From Tabrizicola sp. (GTDB taxonomy: Bacteria > Pseudomonadota > Alphaproteobacteria > Rhodobacterales > Rhodobacteraceae), in contig NZ_JAUCZH010000008.1 of the NCBI RefSeq assembly GCF_030373185.1, forward strand, positions 217,606 through 281,605: a stretch of DNA of 64,000 nt. Reading direction: 5' to 3'. Of the stretch, positions 20,626 through 29,727 are shown piece after piece. Each line of letters begins with the position of its first letter. Within the stretch, counting starts at the first letter, position 1. The notes under the pieces are model-generated. The model ran no database searches. It saw only the letters and a list, made by a program, of their open reading frames with translations, and was not told where the DNA came from. Position numbers and translations under genes: made by a program.

Positions 20626-21765
20626 CTACCGCCGAAACCGTTCCAATCTGAAGACCGCCAGCCCCGCCACCAGCCCCCAGAAAGCAGCCCCGATCCCGAA
20701 GGCGGCAACGCCGGACGCGGTGACCGCCAGTGTCAGCGTCGCGGCAAAGCGTTGATCCGGGGCCGCAAAGGCCCCGGCCAAGGCCCCGGTCAAGGGTGAC
20801 AGCAACGCCAGTGCCACCAGAGCCACGACCACCGGGCCGGGCAGGGCGGCCAGCAGCGCCAGCACCGTCGGGCTGAGAAGGCCAAGCACAACCCAAGCCC
20901 CCGCATAAGCCAGCCCCACCACCCAGCGCCGGTCCTTGTCGGGGTGGACATCCGGGCCAAGGCAGATCGCGGCCGTGATCGCCGCCATGCTGACGGTATG
21001 GGCGCCGAAAAAGGCGGTCACGCCGGAAATCAGGCCGGTGACTGTCAGGGCCGGGACCACCGGCGGTTCATACCCCGCCGCGCGCAGGGTGGCAAAGCCG
21101 GGCAGGTTCTGCGAGGCCATGGTGACCAGATAAAGCGGCACCCCAAGCCCAAGGATCACCGACAGCCGGAACTCCGGCAGGACCGGCACCAGCACAGGCG
21201 CGCTCAGACCAAGGCCGGACAGGTCCGCCCCGCCGATCAGGGCCAGGACGATCCCGGCGCCAAAGGACGCAAGCACCGCCAGCGCCGGGCTGACCAGCCG
21301 GACGACCAGAAAGACGGCCACCATCGGCAGCACGATGCCAGGCAAAGCCTCGGCCGCACCGGCACCTTTCAGGCAAAACGGCAGCAAGACCCCTGCCAGC
21401 ATCCCGGCCGCGATCCCATCGGGAATCCGTGCCACCAGCGCGCCGAGGGGCCGGATCAGCCCGGTCGCAGCGATCAGCGCACCCGCCAGGATGAAGGCAC
21501 CCACGCCCTCTGCCAAGGAAATCCCCGACGTCGCCGCAATCAGCGCCGCTCCGGGTGTGGACCAAGCCAGCACCACCGGCACCTTGGATTGCCATGACAG
21601 TACAGCGGACCCCACCGCCTTGCCCAGCGATACCGCCAGAAGCCAGCTTGCCGCTTGTGCCGATGTGGCCCCAAGCGCCAGCGCCGCCGCAAGAACAATC
21701 GCGACCGATGCCGCGTAGCCCACCAGCGCCGCCACGACGGCCGCCGAAATCACCGAAAGCCGCAT
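20626..21765 (-). CDS. benzoate/H+ symporter BenE family transporter
   Basis: MRLSVISAAVVAALVGYAASVAIVLAAALALGATSAQAASW...GANHTVSMAAITAAICLGPD-like GAHTVSMAAITAAICLGPD. Confidence 0.85.
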   Translation of the reverse strand: MRLSVISAAVVAALVGYAASVAIVLAAALALGATSAQAASWLLAVSLGKAVGSAVLSWQSKVPVVLAWSTPGAALIAATSGISLAEGVGAFILAGALIAATGLIRPLGALVARIPDGIAAGMLAGVLLPFCLKGAGAAEALPGIVLPMVAVFLVVRLVSPALAVLASFGAGIVLALIGGADLSGLGLSAPVLVPVLPEFRLSVILGLGVPLYLVTMASQNLPGFATLRAAGYEPPVVPALTVTGLISGVTAFFGAHTVSMAAITAAICLGPDVHPDKDRRWVVGLAYAGAWVVLGLLSPTVLALLAALPGPVVVALVALALLSPLTGALAGAFAAPDQRFAATLTLAVTASGVAAFGIGAAFWGLVAGLAVFRLERFRR

Positions 21766-21847
21766 GTCGTCCCCGCCGCAGTTCGCCGGACTATCCGGCG
21801 CGAACGAGCGATGTGCAAGGAGGGGCAATGTGGACGGGAAAGGAGGG

Positions 21848-21883
21848 GCGGCGACCCCAAGGGAGGAGGAGAGGGGCCGCCGC
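21848..21883 (-). ncRNA. CcsR-like hairpin 8
   Basis: GCGGCGGCCCC-TCTCCTCCTCCCTT-GGGGTCGCCGC, 11 bp with one G.U. Confidence 0.8.
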
Positions 21884-21890
21884 AATTTCA

Positions 21891-21918
21891 GGTGTCCAAG
21901 GGAGGAGGAGAGAACACC
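21891..21918 (-). ncRNA. CcsR-like hairpin 7 (short stem)
   Basis: GGTGT...CTCCTCCTCCC...ACACC, 5 bp. Confidence 0.6.
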
Positions 21919-21971
21919 CGAAGCCGAAGGCGCGCATCCAGCCCGACAGGACGGGCGCGCCGGAATGAGGG

Positions 21972-22006
21972 GCGGCGGCTCCAGGGAGGAGGAGAGGAGC
22001 CGCCGC
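21972..22006 (-). ncRNA. CcsR-like hairpin 6
   Basis: GCGGCGGCTCC-TCTCCTCCTCCCT-GGAGCCGCCGC, perfect 11 bp. Confidence 0.8.
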
Positions 22007-22013
22007 GGTATCA

Positions 22014-22040
22014 GACACCCAGGGAGGAGGAGAGGGCGCC
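22014..22040 (-). ncRNA. CcsR-like hairpin 5
   Basis: GGCGCCC-TCTCCTCCTCCCT-GGGTGTC, 7 bp with two G.U. Confidence 0.75.
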
Positions 22041-22074
22041 CAATGCTGTTGGGCCAATCGGCCCGAAGAAGTGG

Positions 22075-22109
22075 GCGGCGGCGCCCGGGAGGAGGATAGG
22101 CACCGCCGC
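22075..22109 (-). ncRNA. CcsR-like hairpin 4
   Basis: GCGGCGGTGCC-TATCCTCCTCCCG-GGCGCCGCCGC, 11 bp with one U.G. Confidence 0.8.
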
Positions 22110-22119
22110 AGTCTCAGAC

Positions 22120-22143
22120 GACCCAAGGGAGGAGGAGTGGGTC
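22120..22143 (-). ncRNA. CcsR-like hairpin 3
   Basis: GACCCA-CTCCTCCTCCCT-TGGGTC, perfect 6 bp stem. Confidence 0.75.
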
Positions 22144-22181
22144 ACCCGATGAGATGGAGCGCTTGGCCCCGTTGAAAAGAT

Positions 22182-22215
22182 GCGGCGATATCAGGGAGGA
22201 GGTTGATATCGCCGC
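22182..22215 (-). ncRNA. CcsR-like hairpin 2
   Basis: GCGGCGATATCA-ACCTCCTCCC-TGATATCGCCGC, perfect 12 bp stem. Confidence 0.85.
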
Positions 22216-22224
22216 TGATCGCAA

Positions 22225-22250
22225 AGGCCCCCGGGAGGAGGTGGAGGCCT
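22225..22250 (-). ncRNA. CcsR-like hairpin 1 (promoter-proximal)
   Basis: AGGCCTCC-A CCTCCTCCC-GGGGGCCT, 8 bp with one U.G. Confidence 0.75.
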
Positions 22251-22259
22251 CACGAAAAC

Positions 22260-22475
22260 TCACTTGCCGTAGGCGGCCTCATGCGCGATCCCGGTGATCG
22301 AAGCGCGGGCAATCCCCAGATCCGCCAGTTCGCGGTCGGTCAGGGCATTTAACTCGCTGACAGTCTGGCTGTAGACGCGACGCTGCTGGACCGCGGTCAC
22401 GACGACATCCTTCAGGAACGCGACGCGGTCCATGAAGCCCTTGCGGGCAATGCGATTGGTGTTCACGTAAGCCAT
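22260..22475 (-). CDS. DUF1127 small protein, CcaF1-like (71 aa)
   Basis: MAYVNTNRIARKGFMDRVAFLKDVVVTAVQQRRVYSQTVSELNALTDRELADLGIARASITGIAHEAAYGK. Confidence 0.9.
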   Translation of the reverse strand: MAYVNTNRIARKGFMDRVAFLKDVVVTAVQQRRVYSQTVSELNALTDRELADLGIARASITGIAHEAAYGK

Positions 22476-22736
22476 GTCTCTCAAGCCTCTCAAAGTCGCC
22501 AGCACCGTTCTTCCGTGCTGTTAGGGGTAACATGGGCCACTTGCTGCAACTGCACAATACCGGCGTGTTGCAATGCCGCCATGCAGCATTCGCATGGCTG
22601 CGTTCACAAGTTTGTCATGATTTCTCAGCGCCTTCGCCGGAATTTTGAGCATTTGGTCAACAGCCCTTGCCACAACCCTTGCCTCTGTGCGCAAAGATCA
22701 CGACCTTAGTAGAAATCTTGTGCGGTGGAGGAAACG

Positions 22737-23810
22737 ATGACGGTCGAACGCGAAGCGGTGATGCAGGTTCTGGCAGAGGTTGCGCACCCCGGCGGGGGGG
22801 ATCTTGTCAGCCGTGACCTGATTCGCGCTCTGGTCATTGACGGGGGTGCGGTCCGTTTCGTGATCGAAGCCGCCACCCCTGATGAGGCCCGCGCGCTTGG
22901 CGCAGCACAGGCCGAGGCCGAGGCGAAGCTGAAGGCGCTGGCCGGGGTCACGTCCGTGCAGGCGGTCATGACGGCGCATGGGCCGGCGGCCAAACCCGCG
23001 CCGCCCAGCCTGAAGATCGGCCAGCACCCCACGCCGCAGCAGGGCGGGCCGCAGCGGATTTCCGGCATTGACCGGATCATCGCGATTGCCAGTGGCAAGG
23101 GCGGGGTGGGAAAATCCACCGTCGCTTCCAACCTTGCGGTGGCGCTGGCGCGGCAGGGCCGCCGGGTCGGGCTTCTGGACGCTGATATATACGGGCCAAG
23201 TCAGCCAAAGATGATGGGCGTCTCCAAGCGCCCTGCCTCGCCCGATGGCAAGATCATCGAGCCGTTGGTGGCGCATGGTGTGACCATGATGTCGATCGGG
23301 CTGATGCTGAAGGAAGATGAGGCGGTGGTCTGGCGCGGCCCGATGATCATGGGGGCCTTGCAGCAGTTGCTGGGGCAGGTGGCCTGGGGCAATCTTGATA
23401 TCCTGATCATCGACCTGCCACCCGGCACAGGTGATATCCAGCTGACCTTGTGTCAGCGCACGCACCTGACCGGGGCCTTGGTCGTCTCCACCCCGCAGGA
23501 CGTGGCGCTTCTGGATGCACGCAAGGCGCTGGACATGTTTTCCAAGCTCAAGACCCCAGTTCTGGGCCTGATCGAGAACATGTCCACCTTCTGCTGCCCG
23601 AACTGCGGCCATGTCACCCCGATCTTCGGGCATGGCGGTGTGGCGCTGGAGGCGGCGAAGCTTGACCTGCCCTTCCTTGGCGAATTGCCGCTTGCCCTTG
23701 ATGTCCGCGTGGCTGGCGACAGCGGCACTCCGATTGCCGCCACCGACAGCCCGCTTGCCGCACCCTATATGGCGCTGGCGCAACGGCTGATCGCGGGCGG
23801 GATGGCCTGA
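22737..23810 (+). CDS. mrp: Mrp/NBP35 family iron-sulfur carrier P-loop ATPase
   Basis: [44 protein letters not shown]...[15 protein letters not shown]. Confidence 0.95.
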   Translation: MTVEREAVMQVLAEVAHPGGGDLVSRDLIRALVIDGGAVRFVIEAATPDEARALGAAQAEAEAKLKALAGVTSVQAVMTAHGPAAKPAPPSLKIGQHPTPQQGGPQRISGIDRIIAIASGKGGVGKSTVASNLAVALARQGRRVGLLDADIYGPSQPKMMGVSKRPASPDGKIIEPLVAHGVTMMSIGLMLKEDEAVVWRGPMIMGALQQLLGQVAWGNLDILIIDLPPGTGDIQLTLCQRTHLTGALVVSTPQDVALLDARKALDMFSKLKTPVLGLIENMSTFCCPNCGHVTPIFGHGGVALEAAKLDLPFLGELPLALDVRVAGDSGTPIAATDSPLAAPYMALAQRLIAGGMA

Positions 23811-24122
23811 TCAGGCAGATCTGGCGGGATTCCGAATCATTTTCCATGGGAAACCATGGGAGAATGGGCCATTACGGCGCATTGGCTCTGGTTTTTCATG
23901 GGAAACTTGGTGAGGAACGCCTGTTCACGGCCTTGAATCCAACCAATGCGGAAGATTTTTCAACGCTGGCCAGCGTCAACGCATGGGCTGGGGGTTGAGA
24001 GCTTAGGCACAACATCTTGTGATCAGCTGGGCCGACTGGCCCACAAATTGCAGGTCGGGCTTGGCCGTGGCTTCTGCGGCCACATGTTCTGCTGGCTTTG
24101 CTTCACTCTCTCAGGTTTGATC

Positions 24123-24156
24123 CCCAAAGATTTCCATTGATTCCCATATCCTCCCA
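24123..24156 (-). promoter_or_regulatory. MraZ-box-like direct repeats, exact 10-bp period
   Basis: Minus strand TGGGAGGATA TGGGAATCAA TGGAAATCTT TGGG. Confidence 0.7.
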
Positions 24157-24179
24157 TGGCATCCCTTTCCTCACGGCGA

Positions 24180-24390
24180 TGCGATGGACAGTGATAGGCA
24201 GGGGCGGCTTCAAGACCCCGAACACCAGGCAAACGGCAGCTTCATACAGGCAGCTCCATTTCATCGTCGAAAAGAGATCCGGCGCGCGAGCGAGCAGACA
24301 TCTCCCCCAGGTGGCGCGCGTAGCTGGACACCCAGCGATGGGACAGCGGCGGATCGGGTAGTGGCAGCAACCCGGTCCGCCTTTTCTATT
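24180..24390 (+). ncRNA. UpsM-like terminated leader RNA upstream of mraZ (5' end estimated)
   Basis: Strong intrinsic terminator (24349-24390) 44 bp before mraZ, downstream of the MraZ box; same arrangement as R. sphaeroides UpsM. Confidence 0.6.
24349..24390 (+). terminator. intrinsic terminator/attenuator before mraZ
   Basis: GCGGATCGGGT-AGTGGCAGCA-ACCCGGTCCGC (11 bp, one U.G) then CTTTTCTATTT. Confidence 0.85.
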
Positions 24391-24433
24391 TCATCGCACG
24401 GGAAAACGCAGGTTTTGAAAAGGCCGAAAGGCG

Positions 24434-24943
24434 ATGGCAGAGGCGTTCAGAGGTGAGTTCTACCAGAAGGTAGATTCCAAGGGCCGGGTGTCGATCCCCG
24501 CCGCCTTCCGCCGCATCCTTGAAGCTGATGACCCCCCAAGCACCGATTTCCCCCGCGCCCGGGTCTACATGATCTACGGCGGGGCCAACCGGAATTTCGT
24601 GGAATGCTACACCAAGGCGGGCGCCGATGCGCTGGCCGAGGAAATCAGCCTGATGGACGAAGGTTCGGATGAACGCGAACAGGTTGAATTCGACCTTCTG
24701 GCCTGTTCGGTCATGGTCGAGGTCGAACCCGACGGCCGTATCGTGCTGCCGCCCCGGGTGCGCGAAAAGGTCGGGCTGGCGGGGGCCGATTTTTCGGGCG
24801 ACGAGGCGGCGTTTCAGGGCCGCAACAACCGGTTCCGCATCTATCGCCGCGACACCTATGATGCCGCCGTGGCGCAGCGCCCGAATGCAGGCGTCGATGC
24901 GCTGGCCCTTCTGGGTCGTGCTAAGAAGGAGCGCGGAATGTGA
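24434..24943 (+). CDS. mraZ: transcriptional regulator MraZ
   Basis: [26 protein letters not shown]; precedes rsmH. Confidence 0.96.
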   Translation: MAEAFRGEFYQKVDSKGRVSIPAAFRRILEADDPPSTDFPRARVYMIYGGANRNFVECYTKAGADALAEEISLMDEGSDEREQVEFDLLACSVMVEVEPDGRIVLPPRVREKVGLAGADFSGDEAAFQGRNNRFRIYRRDTYDAAVAQRPNAGVDALALLGRAKKERGM

Positions 24944-25974
24944 TGTCATCCCGCGACGCGCTGCCCCGTGAAGATCGCGCCCGTGACGATCTGCCCGCGC
25001 GAGACCCTCATATTCCGGTTCTCTTGCAACCGTTGCTTGCAGCCGTGGCCCCCGTGCGGGGTCTTTGGCTTGACGGGACACTGGGGGCCGGCGGCTATAC
25101 GCGCGGGCTGCTGGAGGCCGGGGCGGATTGCGTGATCGGCATCGACCGTGATCCCCTCGCCTTGCAGATGGCCGCAAGCTGGGCTGCGCCCCATGGCGAC
25201 CGGGTGCGTCTGGTCGAAGGCACGTTTTCGGCGCTGGATACCCTTGCGGGCGAGCCCCTTGACGGGGTGGTTCTGGATCTGGGCGTGTCCTCGATGCAGC
25301 TTGATCAGGCCGAGCGCGGGTTTTCCTTCATGAAGGACGGCCCCCTCGACATGCGGATGAGTCAGTCTGGCACCAGCGGCGCCGATCTGGTGAACACGGC
25401 CGAAGAAACCACCCTTGCCGATATCCTCTATCACTACGGCGAAGAACGCGCCTCGCGGCGGATTGCCCGCGCCATCGTCGCCGCCCGCACGCTGGAGCCG
25501 ATCACCACCACCGCCCGGCTGGCCGAGATCGTGGCGAAATGCCTGCCGCGTCCAAAGCCGGGGCAAAGCCACCCGGCAACCCGCAGCTTTCAGGCGATCC
25601 GCATTGCGGTGAACACCGAATTCACCGAACTCGCCGAAGGCCTCGCTGCCGCCGAACGCGCGTTGAAACCCGGCGGCCTTCTGGCCGTGGTGACCTTCCA
25701 CAGCCTTGAAGACCGCATCGTCAAGCGCTTCCTCCAGCTTGCCTCGGGCCAGGAGGCGAATGCCAACCGCTATGCCCCGGCGAAGACCGACACCAACGCC
25801 CGGTTCGATCTGGTGACCCGCCGTGCCGTCGGCCCCGATGACGCGGAACTGGCAGCCAACCCCCGTTCCCGGTCCGCCAAGCTGCGGGTCGCGCGCCGCA
25901 CCGCCGCGCCCGCCATGTCGCTTGATCCCGCCGATATCGGCGTGCCGCAAATCGTGAAGAAAGGACGCCGCTGA
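24943..25974 (+). CDS. rsmH: 16S rRNA (cytosine-1402-N4)-methyltransferase
   Basis: [38 protein letters not shown]...[14 protein letters not shown]. Confidence 0.97.
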   Translation: MSSRDALPREDRARDDLPARDPHIPVLLQPLLAAVAPVRGLWLDGTLGAGGYTRGLLEAGADCVIGIDRDPLALQMAASWAAPHGDRVRLVEGTFSALDTLAGEPLDGVVLDLGVSSMQLDQAERGFSFMKDGPLDMRMSQSGTSGADLVNTAEETTLADILYHYGEERASRRIARAIVAARTLEPITTTARLAEIVAKCLPRPKPGQSHPATRSFQAIRIAVNTEFTELAEGLAAAERALKPGGLLAVVTFHSLEDRIVKRFLQLASGQEANANRYAPAKTDTNARFDLVTRRAVGPDDAELAANPRSRSAKLRVARRTAAPAMSLDPADIGVPQIVKKGRR

Positions 25975-25975
25975 C

Positions 25976-26332
25976 ATGCGCCCCGTGCTTTACGTCCTGA
26001 CCTTTCTGGCCGTCATCGCGCTTGGCTTCTGGGCCTACCGCGAGAACTATGCCACTCAGTCCGCGCTGAAAGAGGTGCAGACCCTGCAACGCCAGATCGT
26101 CGGCCTGCGCGAGGGTCTTGCGCTGCAACGTGCCGAATGGGCCTATCTGAACCGCCCCGACCGGCTGCGTGACCTTGCCACCGCCAACTTTGACCGTCTG
26201 GGCCTGCTGCCGATGGAACCCGGCCAGTTCGGAACCCCGGCTCAGATTGCATATCCTCGCAGCACCTTTCCTGAAATCGACCTGCCGGTCGACATTCAGG
26301 GCGCTTTGGATCTGACCGAGGAGGGCCTTTAG
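25976..26332 (+). CDS. ftsL: cell division protein FtsL
   Basis: Small single-TM protein between rsmH and ftsI; WAYLNRPDRLRDLATANFDRLGLLP. Confidence 0.85.
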   Translation: MRPVLYVLTFLAVIALGFWAYRENYATQSALKEVQTLQRQIVGLREGLALQRAEWAYLNRPDRLRDLATANFDRLGLLPMEPGQFGTPAQIAYPRSTFPEIDLPVDIQGALDLTEEGL

Positions 26333-28123
26333 ATGCGCACACCGCTTCGCCCGCTGGCACGGATCCTTCAGGCCCGGGAAGACGGCCTGAACCCCGACTC
26401 GATCGAAAAGGAAAACCTTCGCCTGCGGCATGAGGCGATGCGCGAGCGCGCCCGGGGCCGTGCCGAGTTCCGCCTTCTGATCCTGTGCGCCAGCTTTGTG
26501 CTGGCCTTCGGTGCGATTGGAACCCGCATGGGCCTGATGGCCGCCTCCGTGCCGATGGAACCACGGGCCAGCGCGCCGGGTGCCGAGATCATCGCCCAGC
26601 GCGCCGATATCACCGATCGCAATGGCCGCATCCTTGCAACCAACATGACCACCCACGCGCTTTATGCCCACCCGAAGGTCATGGTTGACCCGAAGGGCGT
26701 TGCGGTGAAGCTGGCCGGGATTTTCCCCGAACTTGACGCCGAAGCACTTGCGCGCCGCTTTACCGATGGCCGCAGTTTTGTCTGGATTCGCAAGGTCTTG
26801 TCCCCCGAACAGATGCAGCTTGTGCATGAGATCGGCGACCCGGGCCTTTTGTTCGGGCCGCGAGAAATGCGGCTATACCCCAATGGCAATCTTGCCGCGC
26901 ATGTTCTCGGTGGCACCTCATTCGGGGCCGAGGGCGTGCATTCCGCCGAAGTCATCGGCACCGCGGGGATCGAGAAGGCGCTGGATGCCCGCCTGCGCGA
27001 CCCCGCCCAGGGCGGCAAGCCCCTTGCCCTGTCCATCGACCTGTCAATTCAGGCCACTGTCGAGGAAGTGCTTTTCGCCGGGATGTCGATGCTGAACGCC
27101 AAGGGCGCGGCAGCCATTCTGATGGACGTGCGGACGGGTGAGATTGTCGCGCTGACCTCGCTTCCGACCTTTGATCCGAACAACCGGCCGAACCCCCTGG
27201 TCGACAGGAATGCCGAACCGGGTGACAGCCCGTTGTTCAACCGTGCCGTGCAGGGCGTCTATGAACTTGGCTCTACCTTCAAGATCTTCGCGGTGGCGCA
27301 GGCGATGGAACTTGGGCTGGTAAACCCCGAAACCATGGTCGATGCCAATGCGCCAATGACCTGGGGCAAGCACCGGATCAAGGAGTTCGAGGGCAAGAAC
27401 TACGGCCCTCTTCTTTCCGTCTCTGACGTTATCGCCAAATCCTCCAACGTCGGCACGGCGCATATGGCGCTGATGATCGGCCCCTTGCGCCAGCAGGCCT
27501 TCCTGAAATCGCTTGGCTTCTTCGAGGCAACCCCGCTTGAACTGATCGAGGCCCCTGGCGCGCGACCGCTGATCCCCAAGCGCTGGCCCGAGATCGTGAC
27601 CATCACCACCTCCTATGGTCATGGCATGTCGGCCAGCCCGATGCACCTGGCGGCGGCCTATGCGGCAATTGCCAATGGTGGGGTCATGATCAAGCCCACG
27701 CTTCTGAAACGCGAAGGCCCGACCACCGGGGTGCGGGTGATGAGCGAGAAGACCGCGCTCGAATCGGTCAGGATGCTGCGCCGGGTCGTCACCGAAGGCA
27801 CCGCCTCGCTTGGCGAAGTTCCCGGATACGAGGTTGCCGGCAAGACCGGCACCGCCGACAAGCCAAAGAAGACCGGCGGCTACTACAACGACAAGGTGAT
27901 CAACACCTTTGCCTCGGTCTTTCCCGCGTCCAACCCGCAATATGTGTTGATCGTGACGTTGGACGAGCCGATGGACACCACCCTGTCGGAACCCCGGCGC
28001 ACGGCAGGCTGGACCGCTGTTCCCGTCGCCGCCGAGATCATTCGCCGTGTGGCGCCCCTGATGGGGATCAGACCCAAACTTGAACCCCCCGCACCCGATG
28101 CGCTAACAGCCGCCAGCAACTAG
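26333..28123 (+). CDS. ftsI: peptidoglycan D,D-transpeptidase FtsI (PBP3)
   Basis: AVQGVYELGSTFKIFAVAQAMELG...SSNVGTAHMAL...VAGKTGTADKPKK. Confidence 0.95.
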   Translation: MRTPLRPLARILQAREDGLNPDSIEKENLRLRHEAMRERARGRAEFRLLILCASFVLAFGAIGTRMGLMAASVPMEPRASAPGAEIIAQRADITDRNGRILATNMTTHALYAHPKVMVDPKGVAVKLAGIFPELDAEALARRFTDGRSFVWIRKVLSPEQMQLVHEIGDPGLLFGPREMRLYPNGNLAAHVLGGTSFGAEGVHSAEVIGTAGIEKALDARLRDPAQGGKPLALSIDLSIQATVEEVLFAGMSMLNAKGAAAILMDVRTGEIVALTSLPTFDPNNRPNPLVDRNAEPGDSPLFNRAVQGVYELGSTFKIFAVAQAMELGLVNPETMVDANAPMTWGKHRIKEFEGKNYGPLLSVSDVIAKSSNVGTAHMALMIGPLRQQAFLKSLGFFEATPLELIEAPGARPLIPKRWPEIVTITTSYGHGMSASPMHLAAAYAAIANGGVMIKPTLLKREGPTTGVRVMSEKTALESVRMLRRVVTEGTASLGEVPGYEVAGKTGTADKPKKTGGYYNDKVINTFASVFPASNPQYVLIVTLDEPMDTTLSEPRRTAGWTAVPVAAEIIRRVAPLMGIRPKLEPPAPDALTAASN

Positions 28124-28136
28124 ACGGGGGGCATTC

Positions 28137-29615
28137 ATGACCGAGCGTGTGACACGGCTTTCGGACCTCGGGTTGACGGCCCGGGCCGGGCGGGACACCG
28201 CATTGTCAGGCCTGACCGCTGACAGCAGGGCTGTGCGCCCCGGCATGCTTTTTGCGGCGCTTCCCGGCACCGCCACCCATGGGGCCATGTTCATTCCGGC
28301 GGCAATCGACCTTGGTGCCGCCGCGATCCTGACCGATGCGACCGGGGCAAGACTTGCCGCTGATGTCCTTGCCGACAGCGAGACCGCCCTTGTGGTTGCT
28401 GAAGACCCGCGTGCGGCGCTTGCCTGTGCGGCGGCACTATGGTTCGGCGCGCAGCCTGAAACCATGGTCGCTGTGACAGGAACCAACGGCAAGACCAGCG
28501 TGGCAACCTTTACCCGGCAGATCTGGGCAGCGCTTGGCCATGAGGCGATCAATATCGGCACGACCGGGATCGAGGGCGCCTGGACGGCCCCGTCCAGCCA
28601 CACCACGCCGGATGCGATCACGCTGCAAAAACTGCTGGCGGCAGCAGCGGCAGATGGCGTGACCCATGCGGCAATGGAAGCCTCATCGCACGGGATCGAC
28701 CAGCGCCGGATGGATGGCGTCCGCCTGAAGGCCGCGGGCTTTACCAACCTCACGCAGGACCATCTGGATTATCACGGCACGATGGCCGCCTATTTCGACG
28801 CCAAGGCCCGGCTTTTCACGCGGCTTCTGCCTGATGATGGCGTGGCCGTGGTCAATCTGAACGGTGCGATGGGGTCTCAGATGGCCGCCACCGCCACCGC
28901 CCGTGGTTTGCGTTGCCTGACCGTCGGCCATGGCGAGGCAGACCTGCACATCGCAGGCCAGCGCTTTGATGCGCGCGGACAAGACCTGCGGCTGGTCTGG
29001 CAGGGGCAACCCGTTCAAGTACGCCTTGGGCTGATCGGCGGCTTTCAGGCCGAAAATGTCGCGGTGGCGGCAGGTCTTGCCATCGCCTCGGGGTCCGACC
29101 CCGCCGCCGTCTTCGCCGCCCTGCCGCAGCTTTCGGGGGTGCGCGGGCGGATGCAGCTTGCTGCCACAAGGAAGAACGGCGCCTCGGTCTATGTCGACTA
29201 CGCCCATACACCTGACGCCATCGAGACCGCGCTTCGGGCGCTGCGTCCGCATGTCATGGGCCGGATCATCATCGTCTTCGGTGCCGGAGGCGACCGTGAC
29301 CGCACCAAGCGCCCCTTGATGGGTGCGGCGGCGAAAGCCCATGCCGATGTCCTTTACGTCACCGATGACAACCCTCGTAGCGAAGACCCCGGCCTGATCC
29401 GCGCCGCGATCCTTGCCGCCTGCCCCGAAGCGCATGAGGTGGGCGACCGCGCCGAAGCCATCCTGCGCGGCGTCGATGCCCTTCTGCCCGGCGATGCCTT
29501 GCTGATTGCGGGCAAGGGCCATGAATCCGGCCAGATCATCGGCACCGACATCTACCCTTTTGACGATGTCGAACAGGCCAGCGTTGCCGTCGCCGCCCTT
29601 GACGGGGTGATCTGA
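28137..29615 (+). CDS. murE: UDP-MurNAc-tripeptide synthetase MurE
   Basis: VAVTGTNGKTSVATFTRQIWAALG...YVDYAHTPDAIETALRAL...TDDNPRSEDP. Confidence 0.96.
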   Translation: MTERVTRLSDLGLTARAGRDTALSGLTADSRAVRPGMLFAALPGTATHGAMFIPAAIDLGAAAILTDATGARLAADVLADSETALVVAEDPRAALACAAALWFGAQPETMVAVTGTNGKTSVATFTRQIWAALGHEAINIGTTGIEGAWTAPSSHTTPDAITLQKLLAAAAADGVTHAAMEASSHGIDQRRMDGVRLKAAGFTNLTQDHLDYHGTMAAYFDAKARLFTRLLPDDGVAVVNLNGAMGSQMAATATARGLRCLTVGHGEADLHIAGQRFDARGQDLRLVWQGQPVQVRLGLIGGFQAENVAVAAGLAIASGSDPAAVFAALPQLSGVRGRMQLAATRKNGASVYVDYAHTPDAIETALRALRPHVMGRIIIVFGAGGDRDRTKRPLMGAAAKAHADVLYVTDDNPRSEDPGLIRAAILAACPEAHEVGDRAEAILRGVDALLPGDALLIAGKGHESGQIIGTDIYPFDDVEQASVAVAALDGVI

Positions 29616-29727
29616 TGCCCTGCCTTCCTCATTCATCTGTCCCCAAAATATCCTCGGGGGGAGGGGCCGCCCTGCGGCCCCGTGGGGGGCAGACAGCCCC
29701 CCGCGACCCCGGCCACGGAGACCTCTC

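Larger units (their letters stand above)
21848..22250 (-). ncRNA. tandem array of eight CcsR-like ('cuckoo' family) small RNA hairpins
   Basis: Eight hairpins with CCTCCTCCC in the loop (minus strand) and different stems; directly downstream of a DUF1127 gene. Confidence 0.85.

Noticed and set aside
21848-22250. CRISPR array or simple VNTR
   Set aside because: The repeated element is only 9-12 nt, spacing is irregular, and each copy is centred in a different inverted repeat with minus-strand G.U pairing. No cas genes nearby.
23811-24433. RNase P RNA (rnpB) upstream of mraZ
   Set aside because: No GGAAAGTCCGGGC-type conserved region on either strand and no P4-like pairing found; the UpsM-like leader explains the terminator better.
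24946-27940. Long minus-strand ORFs opposite rsmH and ftsI
   Set aside because: Shadow ORFs opposite clear dcw genes.
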